Source of the DNA: PALSA-505 sp036501145
GTDB lineage: Bacteria; Actinomycetota; Actinomycetes; Streptosporangiales; Streptosporangiaceae
Assembly (NCBI GenBank): GCA_036501145.1
Contig: DASYAV010000127.1
Coordinates: 98,118 to 162,117, forward strand
Reading direction: 5' to 3'
Length of the DNA stretch: 64,000 bases
Shown piece by piece: positions 25,943 to 35,127 of this stretch; position 1 is the first letter of the stretch, and every line of letters begins with the position of its first letter. Position numbers and translations under genes: made by a program. The notes below the pieces were generated by a model. The model was not told the origin of the DNA and did no database searches. It saw only the letters and a program-made list of their open reading frames with translations.

Positions 25943-26713
25943 GTGCCGATACCGGAAGACCGGCCTGGTCAGGGGCCGATCTGGGCCCGGCCCGAGCCGG
26001 CCGGGCGCCGTCCCCGGTTCAGCCGCGCGCAGATCGCCGCCGTGGCGCTCGGCATAGCGGACGCCGAAGGCTTCGGCGCCGTCTCGATGCGCCGCATCGC
26101 CGCCGAACTCGGCGCCGGCACGATGAGCCTGTACCGCTACATCGCCACCAAGGCCGACCTGGCCGCGCTGATGGACGACGCGATAACGGCCGAGGTGGTC
26201 GTACCCGACGGCGCGCTGCCCGCGGACTGGCGCGGCGCGCTGGCCATGATCGCCCGCCAGACCCGGGTGGTCTACCTGCGCCACCCCTGGGCGGTGCAGG
26301 CCCTGCAGGGTGCGGAGGGCGCCCGCCACGGCGCGCCGATGGGGCCGAACGGCCTGCGCCACTTCGAGCAGTCGCTGGCCGCGCTGGCCGGCGCGCCATT
26401 CGACACCCGCGGCAAACTGGACCTGCTGACAATCGTGGACGACTACGTGTTCGGGCACGTGCTGCGCGCCGCCGACCTGCACGTGCACACCCGCGAGGAA
26501 CCCGGCCCGGCCGAGGTCGCCGCGGTCGCCAGGTTCGTCGAGGAGCAGATCGCGTCCGGCCGGTTCCCGCAGCTGGCCGCGCTGGCCGGGGACCCGGCCG
26601 CCCGCTCGGTGACCGACGCGGACCGGCTCGAGCAGCGCTTCGAGCTGGGCCTGCAGGCGCTGATCGACGGGGCGTTCCGGGCCTGGGCCTACCCGGAGGC
26701 AGGCCTGGGCTGA
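25943..26713 (+). CDS. TetR family transcriptional regulator with TetR_C-type effector domain
   Basis: 256 residues from GTG 25943; GTG 25928 in the same frame lies inside an operator, so the later start is preferred. HTH at about residues 25-65: FSRAQIAAVALGIADAEGFG, SMRRIAAELGAGTMSLYRYI, ATKADLAALMDD. The remainder is helical and resembles the TetR_C_1 effector domain of regulators that often control drug exporters. No exporter or enzyme is adjacent on the divergent side. It probably represses itself through the three GTACGNYGTAC sites. Confidence 0.88.
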   Translation: MPIPEDRPGQGPIWARPEPAGRRPRFSRAQIAAVALGIADAEGFGAVSMRRIAAELGAGTMSLYRYIATKADLAALMDDAITAEVVVPDGALPADWRGALAMIARQTRVVYLRHPWAVQALQGAEGARHGAPMGPNGLRHFEQSLAALAGAPFDTRGKLDLLTIVDDYVFGHVLRAADLHVHTREEPGPAEVAAVARFVEEQIASGRFPQLAALAGDPAARSVTDADRLEQRFELGLQALIDGAFRAWAYPEAGLG

Positions 26714-26817
26714 TCTGCCGTGACGGCTGCGCCCGGCCAGGGTGGCCCGGCCGGCCTGGCCAGCCGGTACGGCCGAACCCCCCCGGCGGTGTCCCCGCCC
26801 GCTCGTAGAATCGCCGG

Positions 26818-28719
26818 GTGGCCGCATCCCCCAGCCTCCCCAGCCCGCCTCAGCCCGCCCTGCCTGTGCACGGCGGGGAGGTGAGCGAGGCCCAGCGGGT
26901 CCTGCAGCGGGTCTTCGGCTACGACTCGTTCCGCGGCGACCAGCAGGAGATCATCGACCACCTCACCGGCGGCGGCGACGCGCTCGTGCTGATGCCCACC
27001 GGCGGCGGCAAGTCGCTGTGCTACCAGATCCCCGCGCTGGTCCGGCCGGGCACCGGGGTGGTCATCTCACCGCTCATCGCGCTGATGCAAGACCAGGTGA
27101 CCGCGCTGAACGCGGCCGGGGTGCGGGCGGGCTTCCTCAACTCCACCCAGGACGGGCACGAGCGCCGCGAAGTCGAGCAGGCCTTCATCGGCGGCGAGCT
27201 CGACCTGCTCTACCTGGCCCCGGAGCGGCTGCGCGGCGAGGCCACCGGCCGGCTGCTGGACCGCGGCCGGATCGCGCTGTTCGCCATCGACGAGGCGCAC
27301 TGCGTGGCCCAGTGGGGGCACGACTTCCGGCCCGACTACCTGGAGCTGTCCGCGCTGCACGAACGCTGGCCGCAGGTGCCGCGGATCGCGCTCACCGCGA
27401 CCGCCACCGAGGCGACCCGGGCCGAGATCACCAGCAGGCTGAACCTCGGCGACGCCCGGCATTTCGTGGCCAGCTTCGACCGGCCCAACATCAGCTACCG
27501 GATCGTGCCGAAGAACGAGCCGAAGCGCCAGCTGCTCGACCTGCTGCGGTCCGAGCACGCCGGGCACGCTGGCATCGTCTACACGCTGTCCCGGAACTCG
27601 GCGGAGAGCGTCGCGGAATTCCTCACCGGCCAGGGCATAGAGGCGCTGCCCTACCACGCCGGGCTTGACGCACGCACCCGCGCCGCCAACCAGTCCCGCT
27701 TCCTGCGCGAGGACGGCCTGGTCATGGTGGCGACGATCGCGTTCGGCATGGGCATCGACAAGCCGGACGTTCGGTTCGTCGCGCACCTGGACCTGCCCAA
27801 GTCGGTGGAGGGCTACTACCAGGAGACCGGCCGGGCCGGCCGGGACGGGATGCCGTCCACCGCCTGGCTCGCCTACGGCCTGGCCGACGTGGTGATGCAG
27901 CGCAAGCTGATCGAGACCTCCGACGGCGACGCGGCGCACCGCCGCAGGCAGTCCGCTCACCTGGACGCCATGCTCGCGCTGTGCGAGACCGTGCGCTGCC
28001 GCCGGGCGCAGATGCTCGGCTACTTCGGCGAGCAGGGCGGCACCTGCGGAAACTGCGACACCTGCCAGTCGCCCCCGGAGACCTGGGACGGCACGATCCC
28101 CGCGCAGAAGCTGCTGTCCGCTGTGTACCGGCTGCGCCACGAGCGCGGCCAGAAGTTCGGCGCGGGCCAGGTGATCGACATCCTGCTGGGCCGCGGTACG
28201 CCGAAGGTGACCCAGCACGGGCACGACTCGCTGAGCGTGTTCGGCGTCGGCACCGAGCTGCGCGAGGCCGAGTGGCGCGGCGTGGTGCGGCAGCTGCTGG
28301 CCCAGGGACTTCTGACGGTCGAGCCCGAGTACGGCGCGCTGGTTCTGACCCCCGGCAGCGCCGAGGTGCTGGGCCAGCGCCGCGAGGTCCCGCTGCGGCG
28401 GGAGGCACCGAAACCGCCGCGGGCCAGCCGGCCGGCCGGCGGCCGGGCGGCCGCCGCGGCCGCCGCGGCCGCGGAGCTGCCCGCCGCCGCGGCCGGCCTG
28501 TTCGAGCAGCTGCGCACCTGGCGGGGTGGCATGGCCAGGGAGCAGGGCCTGCCCGCCTATGTGATCTTCCACGACGCGACGCTGCGGCAGATCGCCACCC
28601 GGCGCCCGGCCACGCTGGCCGAGCTGTCCACGGTCAGCGGCGTCGGCGAAGCCAAGCTGGCCAAATACGGCCAGCAGGTCCTCGACACCATCGCCGCCAG
28701 CCCGGACCCCGCCAGCTGA
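26818..28719 (+). CDS. recQ: ATP-dependent DNA helicase RecQ
   Basis: 633 residues from GTG 26818. A 3'-5' helicase for recombination and fork repair. SF2 motifs: FRGDQQEIIDHL, Walker A LMPTGGGKSLCYQIP (about 58-72), DEAH in AIDEAHCVAQWGHDFRPDY, ALTATAT, and motif VI YYQETGRAGRDG. The zinc-binding RQC Cys are in CETVRC and GTCGNCDTC, followed by a winged helix. An Ala-rich linker (about 540-560) leads to a C-terminal HRDC domain (LPAYVIFHDATLRQIATRRP). It is complete, and follows the TetR gene with no evident operon link. Confidence 0.95.
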   Translation: MAASPSLPSPPQPALPVHGGEVSEAQRVLQRVFGYDSFRGDQQEIIDHLTGGGDALVLMPTGGGKSLCYQIPALVRPGTGVVISPLIALMQDQVTALNAAGVRAGFLNSTQDGHERREVEQAFIGGELDLLYLAPERLRGEATGRLLDRGRIALFAIDEAHCVAQWGHDFRPDYLELSALHERWPQVPRIALTATATEATRAEITSRLNLGDARHFVASFDRPNISYRIVPKNEPKRQLLDLLRSEHAGHAGIVYTLSRNSAESVAEFLTGQGIEALPYHAGLDARTRAANQSRFLREDGLVMVATIAFGMGIDKPDVRFVAHLDLPKSVEGYYQETGRAGRDGMPSTAWLAYGLADVVMQRKLIETSDGDAAHRRRQSAHLDAMLALCETVRCRRAQMLGYFGEQGGTCGNCDTCQSPPETWDGTIPAQKLLSAVYRLRHERGQKFGAGQVIDILLGRGTPKVTQHGHDSLSVFGVGTELREAEWRGVVRQLLAQGLLTVEPEYGALVLTPGSAEVLGQRREVPLRREAPKPPRASRPAGGRAAAAAAAAAELPAAAAGLFEQLRTWRGGMAREQGLPAYVIFHDATLRQIATRRPATLAELSTVSGVGEAKLAKYGQQVLDTIAASPDPAS

Positions 28720-28733
28720 CCATCCCGGCCGCC

Positions 28734-30119
28734 TCAGCGGGCGGTGAGGTTCTTGAGGGCGTCTTCGATGGCGCGGTGGAAGGTGGGGTAGGCGTAGGGC
28801 ATGTTGCGCAGCGTGGCCACCGGGACCTCACCGCGGACCGCGACGGCCAGCGCGCCCAGCACCTCGCCACCGGAGGGGCCGGCCGAGGTGGCGCCGACCA
28901 GGACGCCCCGCCGCGCGTCCTCGATGACCTTGATGAAGCCGTCGTTGCCGGCCTTGTGGATCCAGCCCCGGGCCGAGGCCGGGATCTGGGTAATGCCGGT
29001 GCGCGCCGCCAGCCCCTGCTCGCGGGCCTGCGCCTCGGTCAGCCCGACCGCCCCGACCTCCGGGTCAGTGAACGTGACCCGCGGCACGGCCCGGTAGTCG
29101 GCGGCCGGGCCTTCCTCACCGAGGATGTCGCGGCGCGCGATCTCCGCCTGGTACATGGACATGTGCGTGAAGGCGCCGTGCCCGGTGATGTCGCCGATGG
29201 CCCAGACGCCGTCGGCGGCGCGCATCCGGCCGTCCACCTCGACGGCCCGCGCGCCGCCGTCCAGGCCGGCCACCTCGAGGCCGAGGTCGGCGATGCAGCT
29301 GCGCCGCCCGGTCGCGACCAGCAGCCGGTCGGCGGTGGCCACCTGCCCGTCGGCCCGCACGGTGAACCGGGTCCCGTCGTGGCTGACCCGGTCGGCGGGT
29401 GTGCCGGTGTGCACCGCGATGCCATCGGCGGCGAACACCTTGGCCAGCAGTTCACCGGCCTCCGGCTCGTCGGCCGGCAGCAGCCGCGGCGCCGCCTCGA
29501 CCACCGTGACCTCGGTGCCGAACCGGGCGAAGATCTGGGCCAGCTCACTGCCGATGGCGCCGCCGCCGAACGCGATGAGCGAGCCGGGCACCTGCCCGGT
29601 CTCCATCGCCTCGCGGTTGGTCCAGTACGGGGTGCCGGCCAGCCCGTCGATCGGCGGCACCGCGGGCTCGGTGCCGGTGTTGAGCACGATGCCGCGGCCG
29701 GCCCGGAACACCCGGGCCGGGGCACCGCCATCCAGGCTGTGCACGGTGACCTCACCGGGCGCGGTGATCCGGCCCCGGCCGCGGGCCAGCACGCCGCCCT
29801 GGCCGGTGAACCGGTCCGCCGCCGCGGTGTCGTCCCAGTTGTCGGTGGCCTCGTTTCTGATCCGCGCGGCGACCGGCGCCCAGTCCGCGGTGACCTGGGC
29901 GGAGCCGGCCATGCCGGGGATGCGGCGGCCCTCGGCCAGCAGGTTCGCGGCGCGGATCATCATCTTGGAGGGGACACAGCCGAAGTACGGGCACTCGCCG
30001 CCGACCAGCCGCGACTCCACGCCCACCACGGACAGCCCGGCCTGGGCCAGGCTGCCGGCCAGGTACTCGCCGCCTGGTCCCATTCCGACAACGACGACGT
30101 CCACTTGCTCGGCGTCCAT
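28734..30119 (-). CDS. NAD(P)/FAD pyridine nucleotide-disulfide oxidoreductase
   Basis: 461 residues from ATG 30119, with AGGAGG nine bases upstream. FAD motif VVVVGMGPGGEYLAGSLAQ, redox-active disulfide GGECPYFGCVPSKMM (Cys about 44 and 49), second nucleotide motif FGGGAIGSELAQIFARFGTE, ATGRR and WAIGDITGHGAFTHM. The C-terminal dimer domain lacks the usual HPT(L)SE with the catalytic His-Glu pair; the end reads MPYAYPTFHRAIEDALKNL. It resembles the mercuric/dihydrolipoamide reductase group rather than Lpd itself. The substrate is unknown. Confidence 0.88.
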   Translation of the reverse strand: MDAEQVDVVVVGMGPGGEYLAGSLAQAGLSVVGVESRLVGGECPYFGCVPSKMMIRAANLLAEGRRIPGMAGSAQVTADWAPVAARIRNEATDNWDDTAAADRFTGQGGVLARGRGRITAPGEVTVHSLDGGAPARVFRAGRGIVLNTGTEPAVPPIDGLAGTPYWTNREAMETGQVPGSLIAFGGGAIGSELAQIFARFGTEVTVVEAAPRLLPADEPEAGELLAKVFAADGIAVHTGTPADRVSHDGTRFTVRADGQVATADRLLVATGRRSCIADLGLEVAGLDGGARAVEVDGRMRAADGVWAIGDITGHGAFTHMSMYQAEIARRDILGEEGPAADYRAVPRVTFTDPEVGAVGLTEAQAREQGLAARTGITQIPASARGWIHKAGNDGFIKVIEDARRGVLVGATSAGPSGGEVLGALAVAVRGEVPVATLRNMPYAYPTFHRAIEDALKNLTAR

Positions 30120-30284
30120 CCGCGCCCCGCCTCCTAGATCGTTTTCCGGGTGGCTGGATCCTATGTACCTGGCCCGCGGCCGGTGATGCCGGGGCAGCGC
30201 GCCGGGCCGGGTCCGCCCGACGCATCCTTCTTCCGCACGGGTATTTCCTGACACTCCGCGGCCACCGGGCGTTCAGTCCCGGGT

Positions 30285-31472
30285 GTGACCGTCCAATCCA
30301 TGAGAAACCTGCTGAAATGGCCCGGGCGACAGGTGATCGCCGTCGGCGCCGCCATCCCGCTCACCCTGGGGCTGGCCAGCGCGACAGGCTCGGCCGGGAC
30401 CACTCCCGGCCAGCACCAGCCGCCGCAGATCAAGCACGTGTGGTACATCGAGCTCGAGAACGAGGGCACGACCCAGACCTTCGGTGACCCGGCCGCCGAC
30501 CCGTACCTGGCCAAGACGCTGCCCAGCATGGGCGCGCTGCTGAAGAACTACTACGCGGTCGGCCACGACAGCGCCGACAACTACATCGCGCAAATCTCCG
30601 GGCAGGCGCCGGATCCGGCCACCCAGAACGACTGCGGGGTGTGGACCAGGTTCCATCCGGGCAACGTCGTGCTCAAGCCCTACCACCAGCTGGTCGGGAA
30701 CGGGTGCGTCTACCCGTCGTCGGTCCCGACGCTCGGCAACCAGCTGTCCTCCGCCCAGCTCAGCTGGAAGGCCTACATGCAGGACATGGGGAACGATCCC
30801 ACCCGGGATCGCACCACCCAGACCTCGCAGGGCCCCGCATGCGGCCACCCGCAGGTCGGCAAACCGGACCACACCGAGGGCGCCGAGCCTGCCGACCAGT
30901 ACGCGACCCGGCACGAGGGGTTCATGTACTTCGAGTCGGTGATTGGCGACCGGTCCTACTGCGACCAGCACATCGTGTCGTTCCAGCCGCTGCTGAACGA
31001 CCTGTCGGCCGCGCAGACCACGCCGAACTTCTCCTGGATCTCGCCGAACCTGTGCTTCGACGGCCACGACTCGCCGTGCGTGACCGGCGACCCGGGCGGC
31101 CTCACCGAGATCGACGCGTTCCTGCAGATCTGGATCCCCGAGATCATGAACTCGCCGGCCTACAAGCAGAACGGCCTGATCGTCATCACCTTCGACGAGG
31201 GCACCACCGACACCACGTGCTGCGGCGAGACCGCAGGGAGCTCCCCGTCGCACCCGAACACGCCGCTGCCCGGCATGCAGGGCCCCGGCGGCGGCAAGGT
31301 CGGCGCCGTGCTGCTGTCCCCGTTCATCAAGCCGGGCACGGTGAGCACGGTCAACTACAACCACTACTCGGCGCTGCGCAGCATCGAGGACATCTTCGGC
31401 CTGGCCCACCTGGGCGACGCGGCCATGCCGCAGGTCAAGGCGTTCGGCCCGGACGTCTACAGCAACTCCTGA
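30285..31472 (+). CDS. Secreted phosphoesterase (phospholipase C/acid phosphatase family)
   Basis: 395 residues from GTG 30285; ATG 30300 is an alternative. An N-terminal signal peptide (MRNLLKWPGRQVIAVGAAIP ... GLASATGSAG) indicates export. The family start HVWYIELENEGTTQTFG carries the metal-binding Glu-Asn, with DSADNYIAQISGQAP next, and VITFDEGTTDTTCCG plus NHYSALRSIEDIFGL near the end supply the remaining conserved metal ligands. It probably hydrolyses phosphate esters outside the cell. It is followed by a strong hairpin terminator at 31493. Confidence 0.88.
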   Translation: MTVQSMRNLLKWPGRQVIAVGAAIPLTLGLASATGSAGTTPGQHQPPQIKHVWYIELENEGTTQTFGDPAADPYLAKTLPSMGALLKNYYAVGHDSADNYIAQISGQAPDPATQNDCGVWTRFHPGNVVLKPYHQLVGNGCVYPSSVPTLGNQLSSAQLSWKAYMQDMGNDPTRDRTTQTSQGPACGHPQVGKPDHTEGAEPADQYATRHEGFMYFESVIGDRSYCDQHIVSFQPLLNDLSAAQTTPNFSWISPNLCFDGHDSPCVTGDPGGLTEIDAFLQIWIPEIMNSPAYKQNGLIVITFDEGTTDTTCCGETAGSSPSHPNTPLPGMQGPGGGKVGAVLLSPFIKPGTVSTVNYNHYSALRSIEDIFGLAHLGDAAMPQVKAFGPDVYSNS

Positions 31473-31492
31473 GCCACCCCGGCGGGCGCGCC

Positions 31493-31539
31493 ACCGGCTG
31501 GCCGGGCGGGACCACAGGTGTTCCGCCCGGCCAGCCGGT
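31493..31539 (+). terminator. Strong hairpin terminator after phosphoesterase gene
   Basis: A perfect 17-bp inverted repeat: ACCGGCTGGCCGGGCGG (31493-31509) against CCGCCCGGCCAGCCGGT (31523-31539) with a 13-base loop, 20 bp after the stop codon. No T tract follows. Confidence 0.75.
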
Positions 31540-31583
31540 TCGTGGTTACATCTGCCGGTAAATTTCTGTGATCATTTAGGTAT

Positions 31584-31601
31584 AGGCCAGTAGGCTGGCC
31601 T
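31584..31601. promoter_or_regulatory. Palindrome upstream of ABC importer operon
   Basis: AGGCCAG-TAGG-CTGGCCT is a perfect 7-bp-arm inverted repeat lying 53 bp before the substrate-binding-protein start, next to an A/T-rich promoter-like stretch (TTTAGGTATAGG). It could be an operator; the evidence is symmetry and position only. Confidence 0.35.
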
Positions 31602-31654
31602 GCCAGGGGATCACGGGCGCGCCCGCGCCCGCCGGCCGAGGTGAGGTGGCTCTC

Positions 31655-32506
31655 ATGCGGCGCACCGTGCTCATGGTGGCTCTCGCGGCGGCTGCGGCCG
31701 CGATGGCGGGCTGCGGCAGCATCGCGCAGAAGTCCGGGCCGGCGGCTGGCTCGTCGTGCTCGCACGCGGCCATCCAGTCCGACCTGTACCAGAAGGGCGT
31801 GCTGACCGTGGCGACGGACAAGCCCGCCTACCCGCCGTGGTTCGAGAACAACGACCCGGCGAACGGCAAGGGGTACGAGAGCGCGGTCGCCTACGCGGTC
31901 GCGGCCCAGCTCGGCTTCACACACTCCCAGGTGCACTGGGCGTACGAGCCGTTCAACGACGCCTACGCGCCCGGCCCGAAGAAGTTCGACTTCGACATCA
32001 ACGAGGTCTCGGTGACCCCGCAGCGGGCCCAGGCGGTCAGCTTCTCGATCAGCTACTACGCCGACCAGCAGGCCCTGGTGGCGCTCAACGGCACGCCGAT
32101 CGTGACCAGGCACTCACCGCAGGATCTGAAGGGCTACGTCTTCGGTGACCAGGTGGGCACCACCAGCCTGACCTTCATCAACAGCGTCATCCAGCCCGCC
32201 CCGACGCCCAAGGTGTTCGAGACGCTCAACGACGCCAAGCAGGCGCTGCAGACCCACCAGATAGCCGCCCTGGTCGCCGACACGCCGACCGCGCAGTACA
32301 TCTCCTCCTCGGAGATCAAGCACTCGGTCATGGTCGGCCAGTTCCCCGCCACCGGCGCGCACTTCGGCCTGCTGTTCCACAAGGGCAACCCACTGGTGGC
32401 CTGCACGAACAAGGCGCTCACCACGTTGACGAACAACGGAACGCTGCACAAGCTGGCCGAGCGGTACCTGCAGATCTACCTCACGGTTCCGGTGATCAAG
32501 CCCTGA
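31655..32506 (+). CDS. Polar amino-acid ABC transporter substrate-binding lipoprotein
   Basis: 283 residues from ATG 31655 (GAGGTGAGG upstream). Lipobox AMAGC (Cys about 20) anchors it outside the membrane. The SBP_bac_3 fold is clear: GVLTVATDKPAYPPWFENN, GYESAVAYAVAAQLGF, FDFDINEVSVTPQRAQAVSF, then the second lobe. It should deliver an amino acid or related solute to the permease encoded next. Downstream genes overlap or nearly abut it, forming a three-gene importer operon. The ligand is not deducible. Confidence 0.9.
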   Translation: MRRTVLMVALAAAAAAMAGCGSIAQKSGPAAGSSCSHAAIQSDLYQKGVLTVATDKPAYPPWFENNDPANGKGYESAVAYAVAAQLGFTHSQVHWAYEPFNDAYAPGPKKFDFDINEVSVTPQRAQAVSFSISYYADQQALVALNGTPIVTRHSPQDLKGYVFGDQVGTTSLTFINSVIQPAPTPKVFETLNDAKQALQTHQIAALVADTPTAQYISSSEIKHSVMVGQFPATGAHFGLLFHKGNPLVACTNKALTTLTNNGTLHKLAERYLQIYLTVPVIKP

Positions 32507-32532
32507 CCATCGACGACGGCCGCGGGCCACGG

Positions 32533-33399
32533 TTGCTCGGCGGCGGGACGAACGCGTTCGGCGGGCGCAGGCAGATGACCACGCGCCGGGCCGTGACGCT
32601 GTCCACCGCGAGCACGATCGTGGTGCTGGGCGCACTGGCCGCGCTGTTCCTGCTCGCGCCCGGCAGCGCGACCGTCCGGCACACGTTCTTCAGCCCGCAC
32701 GCCATGTGGCAGTCGCTGATCGGCGACCCCCGGCAGGGCTACTACTCCGTCGGCGAGGCGCTGTGGCTGAACATCCGCATGTTCCTCGCCGCGGAGGTGC
32801 TGATCCTCATCCTCGCGCTGGTCATCGCGGTGGTCCGGCAGTCCACCGGGCCGGTGCTGTTCCCGCTGCGCGTGATCAGCACGATCTACGTGGACCTGTT
32901 CCGCGGCGTGCCGCTCATCCTGGTCATCTTCGCGCTCGGTTTCGGGCTGCCCGCGCTGTCACTGAAGGTCCTGTCCACCCAGCCTGCCGCGGTGTACGGG
33001 GTCGCGGCGCTGGTGCTGTCCTACTCCGCCTACGTGTCCGAGGTCTACCGGGCCGGCCTCAACTCCGTGCACCAGAGCCAGGTGGCGGCCGCCCGGTCGC
33101 TCGGCCTGTCCCAGTGGACCTCGCTGCGGCACGTGATCCTGCCGCAGGCCATCCGGAACGTCATCCCGCCGCTGCTGAACGACTTCATCAGCTTGCAGAA
33201 AGACACCGCGCTGGTCGGCATTCTCGGCGCGATCGAGGCGAACAAGGCGGCCGAGCTGTACAGCGACACGGTGTTCAACTACTCCAGCTACACAGTGGCG
33301 GCCGTGCTGTTCCTGATCCTGACGATCCCGCTGGCCCGGTTCACCGACCACCTGATCGCCAAGGACCGCAAGCGCCGCCTCGCCGGGGCCGCCCCGTGA
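32533..33399 (+). CDS. Amino-acid ABC transporter permease
   Basis: 288 residues from TTG 32533; ATG 32575 is possible, and the frame also stays open back to a CTG that overlaps the previous stop. Helices are spaced as in HisM/GlnP permeases, with YVDLFRGVPLILVIFALGFG near the middle and the coupling loop EVYRAGLNSVHQSQVAAARS followed by LGLSQWTSLRHVILPQAIR (EAA motif). Its stop overlaps the ATPase start. It is the only permease of the operon, so it probably forms a homodimer. Confidence 0.9.
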   Translation: MLGGGTNAFGGRRQMTTRRAVTLSTASTIVVLGALAALFLLAPGSATVRHTFFSPHAMWQSLIGDPRQGYYSVGEALWLNIRMFLAAEVLILILALVIAVVRQSTGPVLFPLRVISTIYVDLFRGVPLILVIFALGFGLPALSLKVLSTQPAAVYGVAALVLSYSAYVSEVYRAGLNSVHQSQVAAARSLGLSQWTSLRHVILPQAIRNVIPPLLNDFISLQKDTALVGILGAIEANKAAELYSDTVFNYSSYTVAAVLFLILTIPLARFTDHLIAKDRKRRLAGAAP

Positions 33400-34145
33400 C
33401 CGCCGAGGCGGTCCGGATCGAGGGCCTGCGCAAGTCGTTCGGCGTCAACCAGGTGCTGACCGGGATCGACCTGTCACTGGCCGCGCACGAGGTGATCTGC
33501 CTGATCGGCGCGTCCGGATCCGGGAAATCCACGCTGCTGCGCTGCGTCAACCTGCTGGAGCCGATCGACGCCGGGCGGATCTGGCTGGCCGGGCAGGACA
33601 TCACCGCTCCCGGCGTGGACCCGAACCTGGTGCGCAGGCACGTGGGCATCGTCTTCCAGTCGTTCAACCTGTTCCCGCACATGAACGTGCTGCACAACGT
33701 GACGCTGGCGCCGGTCAAGGTGCTGCGCACGGCGCGCCCGGCGGCCGAGCAGGAGGCCCGTGAGCTGCTGCGCCGGTTCGGCCTGCAGGGCAAGGAGGCC
33801 GACTTCCCCGACCGGCTGTCCGGCGGCCAGCAGCAGCGGGTGGCCATCGTCCGGGCGCTGGCCATGCGGCCGCAGATCATGCTGCTCGACGAGGTGACCA
33901 GCGCGCTGGACCCCGAACTGGTCGCCGAGGTGCTCGACCTCATCCGCGAGCTCGCCGCGGGCGGCATGACCATGCTCATCGCCACGCACGAGATGGGCTT
34001 CGCCCGCGACATCGCGAACCGGGTGTGCTTCCTGGAAGACGGGCAGATCGTCGAGGACGCACCGCCCGCCGAGCTGTTCAGCCAGCCCAGGGACGAGCGC
34101 ACCCAGCGTTTCCTGCGCCGCATCGTGGACGCCGGCCGCCTGTGA
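33396..34145 (+). CDS. Amino-acid ABC transporter ATP-binding protein
   Basis: 249 residues from GTG 33396, overlapping the permease stop as GTGA. Walker A IGASGSGKSTLLRC (about 37-50), Q-loop VFQSFNLFPHMNVL, signature LSGGQQQRVAIVRALA, Walker B IMLLDEVTSALDPE with Val where the family usually has Pro, and H-loop IATHEMGFARD. It is a GlnQ/HisP-type importer ATPase of normal length. It completes the operon with the binding protein and permease. Confidence 0.94.
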   Translation: MTAEAVRIEGLRKSFGVNQVLTGIDLSLAAHEVICLIGASGSGKSTLLRCVNLLEPIDAGRIWLAGQDITAPGVDPNLVRRHVGIVFQSFNLFPHMNVLHNVTLAPVKVLRTARPAAEQEARELLRRFGLQGKEADFPDRLSGGQQQRVAIVRALAMRPQIMLLDEVTSALDPELVAEVLDLIRELAAGGMTMLIATHEMGFARDIANRVCFLEDGQIVEDAPPAELFSQPRDERTQRFLRRIVDAGRL

Positions 34146-34157
34146 ACAGCCCCCGGG

Positions 34158-35126
34158 TCAGGAGTAGCTGGTGACCAGGCGCGGCAGGTAGGGCGCGGCC
34201 AGCCGGGACAGCTCACCCTCGTCCAGCCGCAGGTCAAGCGCAGCGACCGCGTCGTCCAGGTGCGCGGCCCTGGTCGCCCCGATGACCGGCGCGGTCACCG
34301 CGGGCCGGGCCAGCAGCCAGCCGAGCGCGACCTGGGCCGGCGGCACGCCCCGCTCGGCCGCGATCGCCCGCAGCACGTCGGCCACGTCGAAGTCGGCGTC
34401 CCGGTCGCCTTTGTCCTCTCGGGCACGCACCGTGTGCCGTGCGCCGCCGCGCTCCCTGGTCCCGGCGAGCAGGCCGCGGGCCAGCGGGCTGTACGGCAGC
34501 ACGCCGACGCCCTGGTCGGCGCACAGCGGGATCATCTCCCGCTCCTCGTCCCTGTTGACCAGGTTGTACCGGTTCTGCATGGCGACGAAGCTGGTCAGCC
34601 CGGCCGCCTGCGCGGCGTGCTGCGCCTTGGCGAACCGCCAGGCGGGCATGGCCGACGCGCCGATGTAGCGGACCTTGCCCGCCCGCACGACGTCGTGCAG
34701 CGCGGCCAGGGTCTCCCCGATCGGCGTCCCGTCGTCCCAGCGGTGGATCAGGTACAGGTCCACGTGGTCGGTTCCCAGCCGGGCCAGCGAGGCGTCGATG
34801 CTGGCCAGCACGTGCTTGCGGGACAGGCCGCGGTCGTTCGGGCCCGGCCCGGTGGGGTAGTACACCTTGGTCGCGAGCACGTAGTCATCCCGGTGGGCGA
34901 AGAACTTGGCCAGCAGCCGGCCGGTGATCTCCTCGCTCACCCCGCCGGAGTACATGTCGGCGGTGTCGAAGAAGATCACCCCGGCCTCGACCGCGCGGCG
35001 CACGATCGGCTCGGCCTGCTGCTCGTCCAGGGCCCACTTCTGCGTCCCGGGGTCGCCGTAGCTCATCATGCCGAGCGCGATCCGCGACACCTGCATCCCC
35101 GACGAGCCCAGCCGCACGTACTGCAT
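34158..35126 (-). CDS. Aldo/keto reductase
   Basis: 322 residues from ATG 35126, five bases after GGGAGG and one base after the stop of the upstream exporter gene. AKR barrel with the tetrad in FFDTADMYSGG (Asp, Tyr), VLATKVYYP (Lys) and LYLIHRWDDGTPI (His). Also GKVRYIGASAMPAWR, VAMQNRYNLVNRDEE and LLARPAVTAPVIGATR. It reduces carbonyl compounds with NADPH; the substrate is unknown. It is co-transcribed leftward with the EamA exporter gene. Confidence 0.92.
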   Translation of the reverse strand: MQYVRLGSSGMQVSRIALGMMSYGDPGTQKWALDEQQAEPIVRRAVEAGVIFFDTADMYSGGVSEEITGRLLAKFFAHRDDYVLATKVYYPTGPGPNDRGLSRKHVLASIDASLARLGTDHVDLYLIHRWDDGTPIGETLAALHDVVRAGKVRYIGASAMPAWRFAKAQHAAQAAGLTSFVAMQNRYNLVNRDEEREMIPLCADQGVGVLPYSPLARGLLAGTRERGGARHTVRAREDKGDRDADFDVADVLRAIAAERGVPPAQVALGWLLARPAVTAPVIGATRAAHLDDAVAALDLRLDEGELSRLAAPYLPRLVTSYS

Positions 35127-35127
35127 G

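Noticed and set aside
25754..26827. 357-codon minus-strand frame as the TetR array's divergent partner
   Set aside because: It lies antisense over the TetR gene and has no coding pattern in the intergenic part.
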